Shown here in pieces: positions 1 to 9,870 of a DNA stretch of 64,000 bases; position 1 is the stretch's first letter; each line of letters opens with the position of its first letter. Both the position numbers and the translations under genes were made by a program. The notes under the pieces are model-generated. The model ran no database searches and was not told where the DNA came from. It saw only the letters and a program-made list of their open reading frames with translations. The stretch is from Balneolaceae bacterium (GTDB taxonomy: Bacteria > Bacteroidota > Rhodothermia > Balneolales > Balneolaceae), in contig RECI01000164.1 in assembly GCA_007694095.1 (NCBI GenBank), positions 1-64,000 on the forward strand. Direction: 5' to 3'.

Positions 1-16
1 AAGAATAGCTTTATGC

Positions 17-607
17 TTGCTTTCATTTTTGTTTTTATCTGCTGATGTATTTGCTCAAATTGGGGTACAAGCGGGTTTGATTGGTGTTCCGGGAGAGGCC
101 TTTACCACAGCAGACGGTCTCGATAAAGCGGGGGGAGCGATGGGTTTTACATTTGGCATGTTTTATAATTATCCGGTAAGCGAAAAGATTACATTCCAGC
201 CCGCACTAAATTTTGTTAATAAAAAATGGAAAGATGACCTCGACGGAATTGAAATTACAGAGGTAAGTATCAATTATCTCGAAATACCACTGCAGGTTGT
301 GTATATAACAGGTGGCGACAAGGGATTTTTTATTGGAGCCGGCCCATCAGTTATGTATGGATTGTCTGGTAAAGCGGATATCACAATTGGTGGTTCAAAA
401 ACAAGTTTTGATTATGAATTCGGGAGCGGAGAGTTTGAAGAAAACCCTTTCACTGTTGCAGCGAATATTATGGCGGGTTACTCATTCGGAAGCCTGAATA
501 TCAATCTTAATTTCAGCCAGGGTCTCACGAACCAGCCTGACAGCAACCGTGACCAGGGTAATGAAAACCACTTTGCACTCAGGGTTGGTTTTACATTCGG
601 GAGATAA
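17..607 (+). CDS. outer membrane beta-barrel (PorT-like) protein
   Basis: ORF track; alternating barrel-like strands, C-terminal aromatic strand (FALRVGFTFGR); possibly 5' truncated by window edge. Confidence 0.65.
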   Translation: MLSFLFLSADVFAQIGVQAGLIGVPGEAFTTADGLDKAGGAMGFTFGMFYNYPVSEKITFQPALNFVNKKWKDDLDGIEITEVSINYLEIPLQVVYITGGDKGFFIGAGPSVMYGLSGKADITIGGSKTSFDYEFGSGEFEENPFTVAANIMAGYSFGSLNINLNFSQGLTNQPDSNRDQGNENHFALRVGFTFGR

Positions 608-700
608 CCGTATCACACGTTTTTAATTTTGGTGACTGGATTTTTATTTTTTTTGGTAAAGGATTTGATTTACAATCTAAGACATTGATCAATAAGCTAT

Positions 701-2068
701 TTACCCGACAAGTAAATTTGCCAGTAACATAGTACTAAGGCCGAGATAGATGGTTACCCCTGTTATATCGGTGACGGTAGTAAGCACCGGACCGGTCATC
801 ATGGCGGGATCACCCCCAAGGCGTTTGATGATAAAAGGCAGGGTTCCGCCAATAATTCCCGCAAGCAATACATTACAGCCAAGTGCAATTCCTGCTACTA
901 TTCCGAGGGTGGGGTTGCCCTGTATGATGAGCGCAATCACTGTAAAGAGTAAACCCAGAGCCAGGCCGTTCACGCAGCCAACGATTACTTCTTTGCGGGC
1001 AGCACGCCAGTAATCGCTCAGCCTTACTTCACCCAGGGCTATGCTCCGTATAGAGACCGAAAGCGCCTGTATACCAACATTGCCACCCATATCGGTAATC
1101 ATTGGGAGAAAAATGGCAAGAGCTGCCACAGCTTCTATAGTTTCTTCGAAAGAAGCAATAACAGCAACTGCGCCGAGGTTCAGGAAAATATTACCTGCCA
1201 TCCACGGCAGACGTTTTTTTACTGAACCGAGTGGCGGAGTATAAAACGATTCTTCAATAGATGCTGCACCCATCTGTACAAATTGGTCGGCAAGGTTTTC
1301 CGACAAAATATCAATGGCATCGTCCAGCAGCAGTACACCTACCAGTACATTGGTTTCGTTTACAACCGGTATCATCTGGAAGCGCCGGTTTCTCAGAAGC
1401 TGTGCGGCGTGAATGGCCTTGTCGTAAGTATGTACAACAACAATATCTCTTGTACTGATTTCACTGATATCTTTTGCGGGGTCTGTACGAATAAGGTCTT
1501 TCATAGAGGCTGCACTTACAGGCTTACCGTCACCGTCCACAACATACACATACGCCCGGTTTTGAATCTGAGCAGGGGCATCTTTCATTGCGTTCAGTGT
1601 ATTGCCCACAGTGGTACCCTCGCGTACGGCAATGTAGTATGTATTCATTACCGATCCCACAGAATCGTGCTCATACCTCATCAAATCGCGTATAGTGTTA
1701 CCGATCTCAGGATTGATTTTTTCAAAAATCAAGCTAATTTCATCTTTTTCGAGCAGGGCAATAATATCGGCTGCATCATCAACAGGAATCGTATCAAGAA
1801 GACGTGTGGAGAGTTCGGGCTTAATAAGTCGGAAAATCTCGGCAGCCATTTCATGCGGCAACTTAATGATGATGTCGGCAGCCAGTTTTTCATCCACTTT
1901 TTCGAGAAAAGGGATTACAACATCATTATCGAGTTCGGTGAGAATCTGGGCAATTCTGCCGGATGAAAGGTTTGGTGCAATATCTACAGCAGTGTCTACT
2001 TTTTTTTCTGCCATAGCCTCGGCAAATTTATCCCGGTAAGCAGTTAAAACTTGGGGTTCTAAAATCAT
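701..2068 (-). CDS. mgtE: magnesium transporter MgtE
   Basis: MgtE N domain, CBS pair (DSVGSVMNTYYIAVREGTTVGNTL), TM domain with PMITDMGGNVGIQALSVSIRSIALGEV. Confidence 0.95.
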   Translation of the reverse strand: MILEPQVLTAYRDKFAEAMAEKKVDTAVDIAPNLSSGRIAQILTELDNDVVIPFLEKVDEKLAADIIIKLPHEMAAEIFRLIKPELSTRLLDTIPVDDAADIIALLEKDEISLIFEKINPEIGNTIRDLMRYEHDSVGSVMNTYYIAVREGTTVGNTLNAMKDAPAQIQNRAYVYVVDGDGKPVSAASMKDLIRTDPAKDISEISTRDIVVVHTYDKAIHAAQLLRNRRFQMIPVVNETNVLVGVLLLDDAIDILSENLADQFVQMGAASIEESFYTPPLGSVKKRLPWMAGNIFLNLGAVAVIASFEETIEAVAALAIFLPMITDMGGNVGIQALSVSIRSIALGEVRLSDYWRAARKEVIVGCVNGLALGLLFTVIALIIQGNPTLGIVAGIALGCNVLLAGIIGGTLPFIIKRLGGDPAMMTGPVLTTVTDITGVTIYLGLSTMLLANLLVG

Positions 2069-2133
2069 GATTTATGATGATTTTGGTTCAAATTGAATGT
2101 GTAATGACATACTTGATACTGAAGATCAAATAT

Positions 2134-3441
2134 TTATGGCAAAGTCATCAGAAAATATTGGTTTCTGATAGGCGGGGGTAAATGATTCGCTGCCTGAATC
2201 GCTCTGTATCTTGTTTCGTATTGCCCGATCGCAACACGATAATAAGTGGTGTTGTTTACAATTGAAGGTATTACCAAAATCCTGTAACCGGCCTGCCTGA
2301 GTTCATCAGCAAGCCTGTTTGCCCGGTTTAAATTTACCAGCGAATGAACAACGATTGTATAACCTTCGAGTTCTACGGTATTCCATTCACCGGTTGTGCC
2401 ATATTCTGAAACAATAGATGGCAATGGAGACATTACCAGATCTTCATCACTCAGGGCTTGGACAATGTCTTCTGTTCGGTCGTCTCTTTCAGTTACCGGA
2501 ACGAACTCGGAGATCACTTCCTGTTCAATATTAGTTATTGAAAATGTTATTTCCGAGTATGAATCAAATCGATGAAAATTTTCACGGGTAAGTTCGTTTC
2601 GAATGTCATTAGCAGCAACAAGTGAATCCAATGATGGTTCTTTAATATAGATGGATTCAAAAAAATCTGAGAATGAGGGTGGTGCAGGTTGTGGAGTTAA
2701 TCGTTGGGAATGGAAATTGTTTTGAACGTAAGGAACCTTCTTCCGATGGAATTTTATTTGAATACCCGCCTGAAGCCCCCTCCATCTGCTGCTTGTACTT
2801 GTAAAATCAGTATTAAGATTGTCGCGGATTATATTCGAATCTATAATCTGCTTGTCAGATATGAACAAGTTGTATTCCGTGAAGAGGTTCACATTCGAGG
2901 ATATATATAGCCGTAGCCCCCCTCCAATGGTATAAATCGGATTTTGGGTATTCTTTTTTTGAGATTCGATAGTATTGTTATTTTCGGGAACAACGGAAAG
3001 GCTATTGAAATTTAATCCGAATCCAAATAGCCCATATATATTCATCGGTTGTGGCGGAACTCCGAGATACCGCATCAAACTGAGTTGGGCTGAAATGGAA
3101 GTTGTAATAAAATCATTGGTAAAAATCAGATCAGGCCAACCGGCATAATTAGTAATTAATGAAAATTTTCCCGAAGAGATATCAGTGCGGATTGCTTCGT
3201 ATGGACTGAAATCGTATTGAATGTTTAATCGATAACTGAGATAACTATTTTGATTGAGCAAGAATGGATTGATGTCTTCAAAGAAGAAATCTCCGCCTGA
3301 TGCAAGATTCGTATTTATTACACCTGCTGATAAGCCGAGACCCCATCCTTTGGCTATCAGGTGGTCCTGCGAATAAACCTGATTTGTCGTAAATTTAAAA
3401 AGCAGGAGTATTAACAAAAAAGGTAATTTATAAACTTTCAT
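2134..3441 (-). CDS. outer-membrane barrel-like N-domain plus C-terminal SPOR domain protein
   Basis: signal peptide from MKVYKLPFLLILLLF; C-terminal YTIVVHSLVNLNRANRLADELRQAGYRILVIPSIVNNTTYYRVAIGQYETRYRAIQAANHL is SPOR-like. The track starts at 3501; an internal Met at 3441 fits a signal peptide better. Confidence 0.75.
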   Translation of the reverse strand: MKVYKLPFLLILLLFKFTTNQVYSQDHLIAKGWGLGLSAGVINTNLASGGDFFFEDINPFLLNQNSYLSYRLNIQYDFSPYEAIRTDISSGKFSLITNYAGWPDLIFTNDFITTSISAQLSLMRYLGVPPQPMNIYGLFGFGLNFNSLSVVPENNNTIESQKKNTQNPIYTIGGGLRLYISSNVNLFTEYNLFISDKQIIDSNIIRDNLNTDFTSTSSRWRGLQAGIQIKFHRKKVPYVQNNFHSQRLTPQPAPPSFSDFFESIYIKEPSLDSLVAANDIRNELTRENFHRFDSYSEITFSITNIEQEVISEFVPVTERDDRTEDIVQALSDEDLVMSPLPSIVSEYGTTGEWNTVELEGYTIVVHSLVNLNRANRLADELRQAGYRILVIPSIVNNTTYYRVAIGQYETRYRAIQAANHLPPPIRNQYFLMTLP

Positions 3442-3637
3442 GATCGAATTACCAATTAAGATTTGGCAATATGTAGATAATTTCCGAATTATCAATATCA
3501 TACAAATGTATAAAAAAACGGGGGAAATGGAAACTTAAAGGTGATACCTGCTTATGCCATGTTCAGTAACATATAAGAAACAAGTTTTATTTTTACATGA
3601 TAAAAAATACAATTTTATTATCAATCAATGATTATTT

Positions 3638-6607
3638 TTGTTCATTATTATTATTAAGATTTTTGTGCAAAGACTTAAGATTTCAATAATTGGATTTCTA
3701 TATGTCCTTTTTCTTGTGACAGAATCAGCATGTCAGGGGTTTAATGTATTTAATAACCGTAACCATCCCTACCTAAACTGGCTGGTCGCCGAAACCGAGC
3801 ATTTTGAGATCATTTACCCGGAGAGAATATCAGGAATTGAATTAGAAGCTGCAGCAATTGCAGAGGAGAGCTACCGCGCACTATCGGAAAATATGGGAGT
3901 CACATTTTCCTCGAAAATAAGGATCTATCTTGCGGATATGGATGAAATTTCCAACGGTTTCGCCAACCCGATAGGAAAAGGGTATACAATGATCTGGGTA
4001 AACCTGAATGATTACAGTGTCATTAAAACAGGTCGTTTGAAATGGCTGCGCAGTGTGATTGCACACGAACTGGGGCATATTTTCCATTTCAAGGCAGTTT
4101 GGTCGGACATGGGGCTGTTGAACTTCGTACTGGGGACACCATTCCCGATATTCTGGACTGAAGGTATCGCTCAGTATCAGGCAGAAGAGTGGAATTCTGA
4201 GCGGGGCGACCGATGGCTGCGGAAAGCTATTTTCGATAGCAGGCCCGATTTCAGGCGCCGGGAATCTATTGAAGACGGACGACTGATGTATGCAGCGGGC
4301 CACTCCCAGGTACTCTATTTTACGGAAAAATATGGCGACAGCACTCTTGTTGATATGCTCTCGCACAGGAACAAGCGGCTGGGATTGTTTGAATACCACG
4401 ATTTTTATGAAGCATTCGACGAATATGTGGATGGAGGATACGATTCTTTTTATGAAGACTGGCTGAAGCACATGAATATTCATTATAACACACTTGCTTC
4501 ACAAATGGAGAGGGTTGATTCTCTTAAAACAGATGCCCTTGATTATCCCGGCCAATTTTATTTCGATATGGCGGTAAGCCCGGATGACAGGTTCGTGGCG
4601 GTTCTCGGTTTAGAGTCGTTGAGGAGGCCGGTTCGGAACCTGTACATCGTAAAAAACGATTCTACAAATGAATCCAAAAAAATGGCTGAAGGGAGTATCC
4701 GTGACGATCTGAACTGGAGCCGTGACGGAAACTTTCTCTATTATGCAAGGCTCGTAAGAGGGGAGAAGTCCGAAATCCTGAACGATATTTTCCGGCTGGA
4801 TGTGAATACTGGACGGGAGAAACAAATCACTCACAGCCGCAGGGCACGGTTTCCTGTTGAAGGGCCCGGGGAATATGAAATCAGCTATATCGTGAATGAG
4901 GGGGGGACGGGTAATCTCGTAACACTTGATACCGAAGCCGGAATTGAAACCCGCCTCACAAATTATACCGGGGATGTGCAGCTTCACTGGCCGGTTTGGC
5001 TTGAATCTCAAAACAAATGGCTTCTTTACAGGTTTGATAAATCCGGAAACCGCAACCTGATTCTGTTTGATCCGCAAACAGGTGGGGAAACAATTCTGGA
5101 TGATGGGGATCTGGACAACAGAAAACCTGTTTTGAGCCCTGATGAAAAGAAAATAGCATTTACCTCGCTTCGTGATGATGTACCGAATGTTTTTGTGTAT
5201 CATTTTGATACAGGAAAGACCCGGCGTGTAACCCACCTGTTTACCGGTGGTGAGGTTTATGGCTGGATTGCAGAAAATGATACCGTTGAAACAGAAAAAC
5301 TGTTAATCAAAGCGAGTGAAATTAAACAAAAAGATCACGTTTTTTGGGTAGATACAAACCGAAGTTTACCCGCTTACAATGTTGATGCAGCAGCGGATTA
5401 TGCAAGCTGGCGAATGAAAAAACCACCCAGGCAAATTCCACAAGTAATTGAATCTGATACATCACTGGTATTAAACCGCTATCACTACCGTCCGTTCAGC
5501 AACATTACACATGCTGCTTCATTTGCACTGCCATATTTCGCAGGCCCGGATAACTGGGGAGTGTTTGCCACTTCGAACTGGACGGAACCACTTGGCAAAC
5601 ATATTATATCAACCCTGGGCTGGGTGTCTGTTTCAAATCCGAAAAGGCATAGCTATGGCGCCATTAATTACGTGAATAACCTCTTCTATCCTACTTCGGT
5701 ATTATCTATTTACAGGATCCCGGGTGAATCAAAATATTATGGTAACCGATTTTTAGTTCAGGAACTTACAGGAGGTGAATGGTCAGTAACCTGGCCAATC
5801 GATTTGCTTGACAGGCCGTACCAATCTTCAATGTTCAGATTGCGACTTCGCCATGTCCTGATAAACCCGATAAATCGCGATCGTTTTGAGGATCTGCCCA
5901 ATATCCCACAGCCGGAGAAAGGGAAGCAGACGGATTTCGGGCTGGAATGGATCATAAAAAAGCAGAGGCCGTGGAGTGATAATTCTATCCATCCACTGGA
6001 CGGCCACGGAGTGAAAATCAGCCTTATAGGTGCGGAGAAATCGCTGGGATCGGATGTATCGTTTCTGAGGGCTGATGTCAATACATATAAAATACTTCGA
6101 TCAATAGGGCTTCAGCGGATTTATTTGCAGGCACGATACCAACAGGTATGGGGAAAAGAGCTTCCGCAGAATTATATCGGATTTTCAAGGTACGATAATA
6201 TTTCACTGAACTTACCTGACCTGGTATTCCTCCGGTTTTTCCAAGATACTGAGAGGGTTCGCGGATACCGTAATTTTATCGCAGGTAAGCAGGTATTATT
6301 CGGCTCACTCGAATATCGTGTGCCATTTTTACCATCACTCCAAACAAAAATCCTTGGGTTTGCAGAGCTTGGATCAACAGCTGTTAACATTTTTTCGGAT
6401 GCGGGGGTTATTTGGAACGCACTATTTTCTGATGGGGATAACAGCACGGAACACCGCTGGGGAGCCGGCGCTGAATTAAGAAATGAACTGCGCCTGTTTG
6501 GAATCGGTATATCTCATTCAGTAGGTATAGCACAGCCTGTAAATAAACTGTTTAAAGATGACTCTTATGATCTTTATTACCGGGTTAGAGCTGTTATTCC
6601 TTTTTGA
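3638..6607 (+). CDS. HExxH metallopeptidase-like + TolB/WD40-like propeller + C-terminal OM barrel protein
   Basis: IAHELGHIFHF...TEGIAQYQAEE (gluzincin-like), propeller repeats (SPDDRFVAVLG, SPDEKKIAFTS), terminal barrel ending in ...VRAVIPF; TTG start. Confidence 0.75.
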   Translation: MFIIIIKIFVQRLKISIIGFLYVLFLVTESACQGFNVFNNRNHPYLNWLVAETEHFEIIYPERISGIELEAAAIAEESYRALSENMGVTFSSKIRIYLADMDEISNGFANPIGKGYTMIWVNLNDYSVIKTGRLKWLRSVIAHELGHIFHFKAVWSDMGLLNFVLGTPFPIFWTEGIAQYQAEEWNSERGDRWLRKAIFDSRPDFRRRESIEDGRLMYAAGHSQVLYFTEKYGDSTLVDMLSHRNKRLGLFEYHDFYEAFDEYVDGGYDSFYEDWLKHMNIHYNTLASQMERVDSLKTDALDYPGQFYFDMAVSPDDRFVAVLGLESLRRPVRNLYIVKNDSTNESKKMAEGSIRDDLNWSRDGNFLYYARLVRGEKSEILNDIFRLDVNTGREKQITHSRRARFPVEGPGEYEISYIVNEGGTGNLVTLDTEAGIETRLTNYTGDVQLHWPVWLESQNKWLLYRFDKSGNRNLILFDPQTGGETILDDGDLDNRKPVLSPDEKKIAFTSLRDDVPNVFVYHFDTGKTRRVTHLFTGGEVYGWIAENDTVETEKLLIKASEIKQKDHVFWVDTNRSLPAYNVDAAADYASWRMKKPPRQIPQVIESDTSLVLNRYHYRPFSNITHAASFALPYFAGPDNWGVFATSNWTEPLGKHIISTLGWVSVSNPKRHSYGAINYVNNLFYPTSVLSIYRIPGESKYYGNRFLVQELTGGEWSVTWPIDLLDRPYQSSMFRLRLRHVLINPINRDRFEDLPNIPQPEKGKQTDFGLEWIIKKQRPWSDNSIHPLDGHGVKISLIGAEKSLGSDVSFLRADVNTYKILRSIGLQRIYLQARYQQVWGKELPQNYIGFSRYDNISLNLPDLVFLRFFQDTERVRGYRNFIAGKQVLFGSLEYRVPFLPSLQTKILGFAELGSTAVNIFSDAGVIWNALFSDGDNSTEHRWGAGAELRNELRLFGIGISHSVGIAQPVNKLFKDDSYDLYYRVRAVIPF

Positions 6608-6817
6608 GTCATGAGCAGAAAATAGTGCAAACGTCCCGTTTGTGCTGTCATTGGATGTAGAACACGCAAGCAGCAAAACCAATCCGTGCCGTTTTAGGTA
6701 CGGTATATTTTACAAAAGATGAGAAAGACTTCTGGGCATTGCGCCACAATACACCATGCAATATTTCTTGTAAACCAATTTCAATCCTTTCAAATCTCAC
6801 CCCCACAGCTGCTCTTT

Positions 6818-7585
6818 CTAAATCCCCCTTCGTAAGCCGCGCTCTGTGAAACGCCACTCTTCTATTTCGGCATTGATTTCCCTATTACTCCAGGTGAGTT
6901 CAGTTTTACGGTTGTCTTTGTGATCGTACATGGTCATTTTTCGCGGGCTCCATAGCCTGCCAGTAAGCTGCTCAAAATCTTTGGCTTCAAGACGTTTTAT
7001 TTCTTCTCCCGCGCTATTAAAGTATCGAATTGTTTCCAATGCGAGTGTTTCCTTAATAATTTCAAATTCTAGATAAGCGTATTGATCAGAATCTGGCTTG
7101 GAAGCCCTGATGGTGTGATGAGTCTCGCCAGTTTCAAGCCATTCGAATTCAAAGTCGTCCGGGTCCTGGTCGCCCAGGTCTTCATAGGTAAAGTCGCTTC
7201 CCATGAAACGGTCGCCCCGTTCTGTTGATCCAATCACCTGAATTCTGCCGACTGACGGAAGATATAATCGCTGCGTGCGGTTACCACCTTCATTGATGGA
7301 GAGGAAACCGGTGCCGCGAACATTGCCGGGTTCAGCAAAAACGATGAGAGTCATGGTGTCGTCACCCGCATTTTTTATCCAGGAGCGAAGCATCCGGGTA
7401 CGGGTTCGCCCGCGGTTATCGGTAATCACCATGGTTAAATCTGAAAGCTCGGTTTCGATGGAATTTCTTCGTTCATCCATTTCTTCAAAGATGGCACGAG
7501 CTTCTTTTTCATCTGAAATTCTTTCCTGGGCGTTAAGCTGAAGAACCGAAAGAACGATAATTAAAACTGATAATAAGATTTTCAT
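6818..7585 (-). CDS. outer membrane lipoprotein-sorting (LolA-like) protein
   Basis: MGSDFTYEDLGDQDPDDFEFEWLETGE, KMTMYDHKDNRKTELTW pattern shared with the 57147-57917 product. Confidence 0.8.
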   Translation of the reverse strand: MKILLSVLIIVLSVLQLNAQERISDEKEARAIFEEMDERRNSIETELSDLTMVITDNRGRTRTRMLRSWIKNAGDDTMTLIVFAEPGNVRGTGFLSINEGGNRTQRLYLPSVGRIQVIGSTERGDRFMGSDFTYEDLGDQDPDDFEFEWLETGETHHTIRASKPDSDQYAYLEFEIIKETLALETIRYFNSAGEEIKRLEAKDFEQLTGRLWSPRKMTMYDHKDNRKTELTWSNREINAEIEEWRFTERGLRRGI

Positions 7586-7746
7586 ATCTGTGTAATGTTC
7601 ACGGTTAAACGTACTGAAACAGACAAACGTTCAGCAATTTTTCACTCATGTAAAATCTCATTATTTGATCCGGTTTTGTCAAAAATGTTGCATATCCCTT
7701 AAAAACGAAGTAGATCCGCAAACCGGGTGTAATCAAATTAAAAAAA

Positions 7747-8505
7747 ATGAAATCAGTAATCAGGAACCTGAAAAGAGTTCATATTTTTCTCTTCTTCGCA
7801 GGTATGTTTATGATGCTGGTGGCATGTAACAGTAATAACTCTACAAATGCTGTCGAAAACCTGACATCGGAACTGTGTCCAGAGCTGCGCGGCCCGGAAG
7901 CGCTGTATTGGGACCTTGCCAACGGTATTCCGCGAGGTGATATCCCTGGCGGCTTGCCAACCGTCCGAAACGTTGGTGGATCCTTTATTCACCCGGCATC
8001 CCCGCTTCTCAGTTTTGTTTATCCGGCAGGATACCAGGCCAGTATTGATCCGACACAAAATACCATTGGTGTAAATGTAATCCGAAACGATAACCAGTCT
8101 ATATGGCGGCAAGCTCAGATCAGTCTGCCGAACGTTCAGCTAAATTCGGCCCAAGTCATGGATGTTGAAATGCGTAACCTGTTAAGTTTCCTGGGTCGCA
8201 ACAACAGTACACCAAACATTGTCTGTGTGAATCAGGGTTCCGGGCCTGCTCCCGGCGGCGGTGGTTTGTTGATGTCGGATTTTACCAATATTTTTTTAAG
8301 GGTAGATAATTTTACAGCCACTTTAGTAACAAGGGTAACTATTTTGCAAGGCACTGATGTTACTTTTTCCACTGTAGATATTGGTGTTACAGCCGCACCC
8401 ACATCCCAGTATAATGATGAAATATTGCTGACTTTTCTTCCAATCTCCTGGCAGCTTCTTTTTAGGGACCCTGATCTGAGGGGCAAAACCGATTATGGTG
8501 AGTAG
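7747..8505 (+). CDS. hypothetical lipoprotein
   Basis: ORF with signal/lipobox-like MMLVACNSN. Confidence 0.6.
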   Translation: MKSVIRNLKRVHIFLFFAGMFMMLVACNSNNSTNAVENLTSELCPELRGPEALYWDLANGIPRGDIPGGLPTVRNVGGSFIHPASPLLSFVYPAGYQASIDPTQNTIGVNVIRNDNQSIWRQAQISLPNVQLNSAQVMDVEMRNLLSFLGRNNSTPNIVCVNQGSGPAPGGGGLLMSDFTNIFLRVDNFTATLVTRVTILQGTDVTFSTVDIGVTAAPTSQYNDEILLTFLPISWQLLFRDPDLRGKTDYGE

Positions 8506-8833
8506 CTAAATCACATTCCATTCCAGTTTTGGAAACGGTAGTAAATTCTTTGGTTCTACCACTAATTATATTGTTAAACAGTAAACCCCGATACCCCGAT
8601 GAGTAAACCCAAAATTCAAAACTTAAAAATCACAATACAAAACCAAATATCATCCGAATTAATTAATAAAGTGGTATTCAGGAATTGGGATTAATCTGAA
8701 CTGGCAAGAAATTGAAAACTCGATTATAGTTTGATTTTTAGATGGATTCAAGGATATTAGTTGGTTTTTAACCTTCTGATAGCCAATCACTTAGAAAATA
8801 ATATCCTTCAAATTAATGCAGGGCGGGCCTCTT

Positions 8834-9001
8834 TTAGAAGCCCTTGGCCCGCTTAAATTCACCGCCAAATAATTCAGGCCTATAAAACCGGGCAGCCCTG
8901 GCTTCCATGTTTTCGGTATCCCCGCTTTTCACCTGCCGGGCCATATAGCGTAGCGGCTCTCCGTTTTTTCCGGCTGTTAAAGAAAAGAGTTGTTTTGAGC
9001 A
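8834..9001 (-). pseudogene. cas1: cas1 relic (C-terminal part of CRISPR integrase Cas1)
   Basis: minus-strand open frame CSKQLFSLTAGKNGEPLRYMARQVKSGDTENMEARAARFYRPELFGGEFKRAKGF*, matching the Cas1 signature V.SGD..N.EA.AA..Y...LFG..F.R; bounded by stops, no start or remaining gene. Confidence 0.7.
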
Positions 9002-9013
9002 TCACAGGCCGGG

Positions 9014-9490
9014 TTATTTCCTGTTTCGGTAATTCCTGATTTTTTGTAGTTCTTCAACATCGGCTTTGTCTTTTAGCCTGCCGGTTAACATTTTATTTGT
9101 AATCAGGTCTTCAATTCGGAGAAATCTGACGGTAAGTTGATTTTGAAATTGGTAAGGAATGCTGTTATCAAATGCTTCATCATAGCGAAGTCCGCTTACG
9201 GCATTGAAAATGTCGATCTGTAAAGGTTCATCTCCCAATTTCACAGCGAAAGGCTTTGTAAAGTCAAGTTCCTTAATATGTTCAATCAGTTCAGAAGTGA
9301 AATTTAAATTTTTGAAGGCGTATATAATTTTCTCTTTGTTTCCCGGATCAGGTTTAATCCATATATCCATATCGCCGGTGGTTCGCACATAGCCGTGAAA
9401 AATGACCGCATATCCACCCACAATAAGATAACTGACCCCAAAAGTCGTGAACTCTTTTAAGACCTCTTCAAAATTATTGGCCAGAATCAT
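9014..9490 (-). CDS. nucleotidyltransferase-fold protein (DUF6036-like)
   Basis: YLIVGGYAVIFHGYVRTTGDMDIWI = GG...DxD NTase motif. Confidence 0.85.
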   Translation of the reverse strand: MILANNFEEVLKEFTTFGVSYLIVGGYAVIFHGYVRTTGDMDIWIKPDPGNKEKIIYAFKNLNFTSELIEHIKELDFTKPFAVKLGDEPLQIDIFNAVSGLRYDEAFDNSIPYQFQNQLTVRFLRIEDLITNKMLTGRLKDKADVEELQKIRNYRNRK

Positions 9491-9740
9491 GGTTGTGAAG
9501 TTTTTTTATTTGAAAGGCTTTGGAAAGTGAAGGCCATCTGCCATCCGGCAACAAATATTGATGGAAAACCATTTTGCGAAGTTCTTCTACATGTAATAAC
9601 CGTTTATCGTAGGATAAACCGGCCCGTTGTTTGGTTTCAAACTCAGCAGCTTCTTCTAAAGAGTTGAATATGTGCACGTTTTTAAAAGCAACAGAGGGCT
9701 CTTCGGTTTTATTGGTTGTATCTTTGTTCTTATTTTTCAT
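9474..9740 (-). CDS. small hypothetical partner of the nucleotidyltransferase
   Basis: 88-aa ORF overlapping the next gene by 17 nt in the same operon. Confidence 0.6.
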   Translation of the reverse strand: MKNKNKDTTNKTEEPSVAFKNVHIFNSLEEAAEFETKQRAGLSYDKRLLHVEELRKMVFHQYLLPDGRWPSLSKAFQIKKLHNHDSGQ

Positions 9741-9870
9741 TATTCCTAAATCTAATCTTTTTAATCAGAAAATCAACCATTTGACCGGCAGGCAGGTGGT
9801 GGCCACAGTAAAATTGCTGTTCGTGCTCTGAACTCTGTAAACAGTGATAGATTGGATACCTGTAATCGGG

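Noticed and set aside
1283-1966. 227-aa plus-strand ORF
   Set aside because: Antisense shadow of mgtE; no recognisable family or plausible composition.
3881-4483. 200-aa minus-strand ORF (and 4610-5236)
   Set aside because: Antisense to the clearly coding 3638-6607 gene.
8506-8830. Possible degenerate CRISPR repeats next to the cas1 relic
   Set aside because: No recurring direct repeat of 30-48 bp could be seen by eye.
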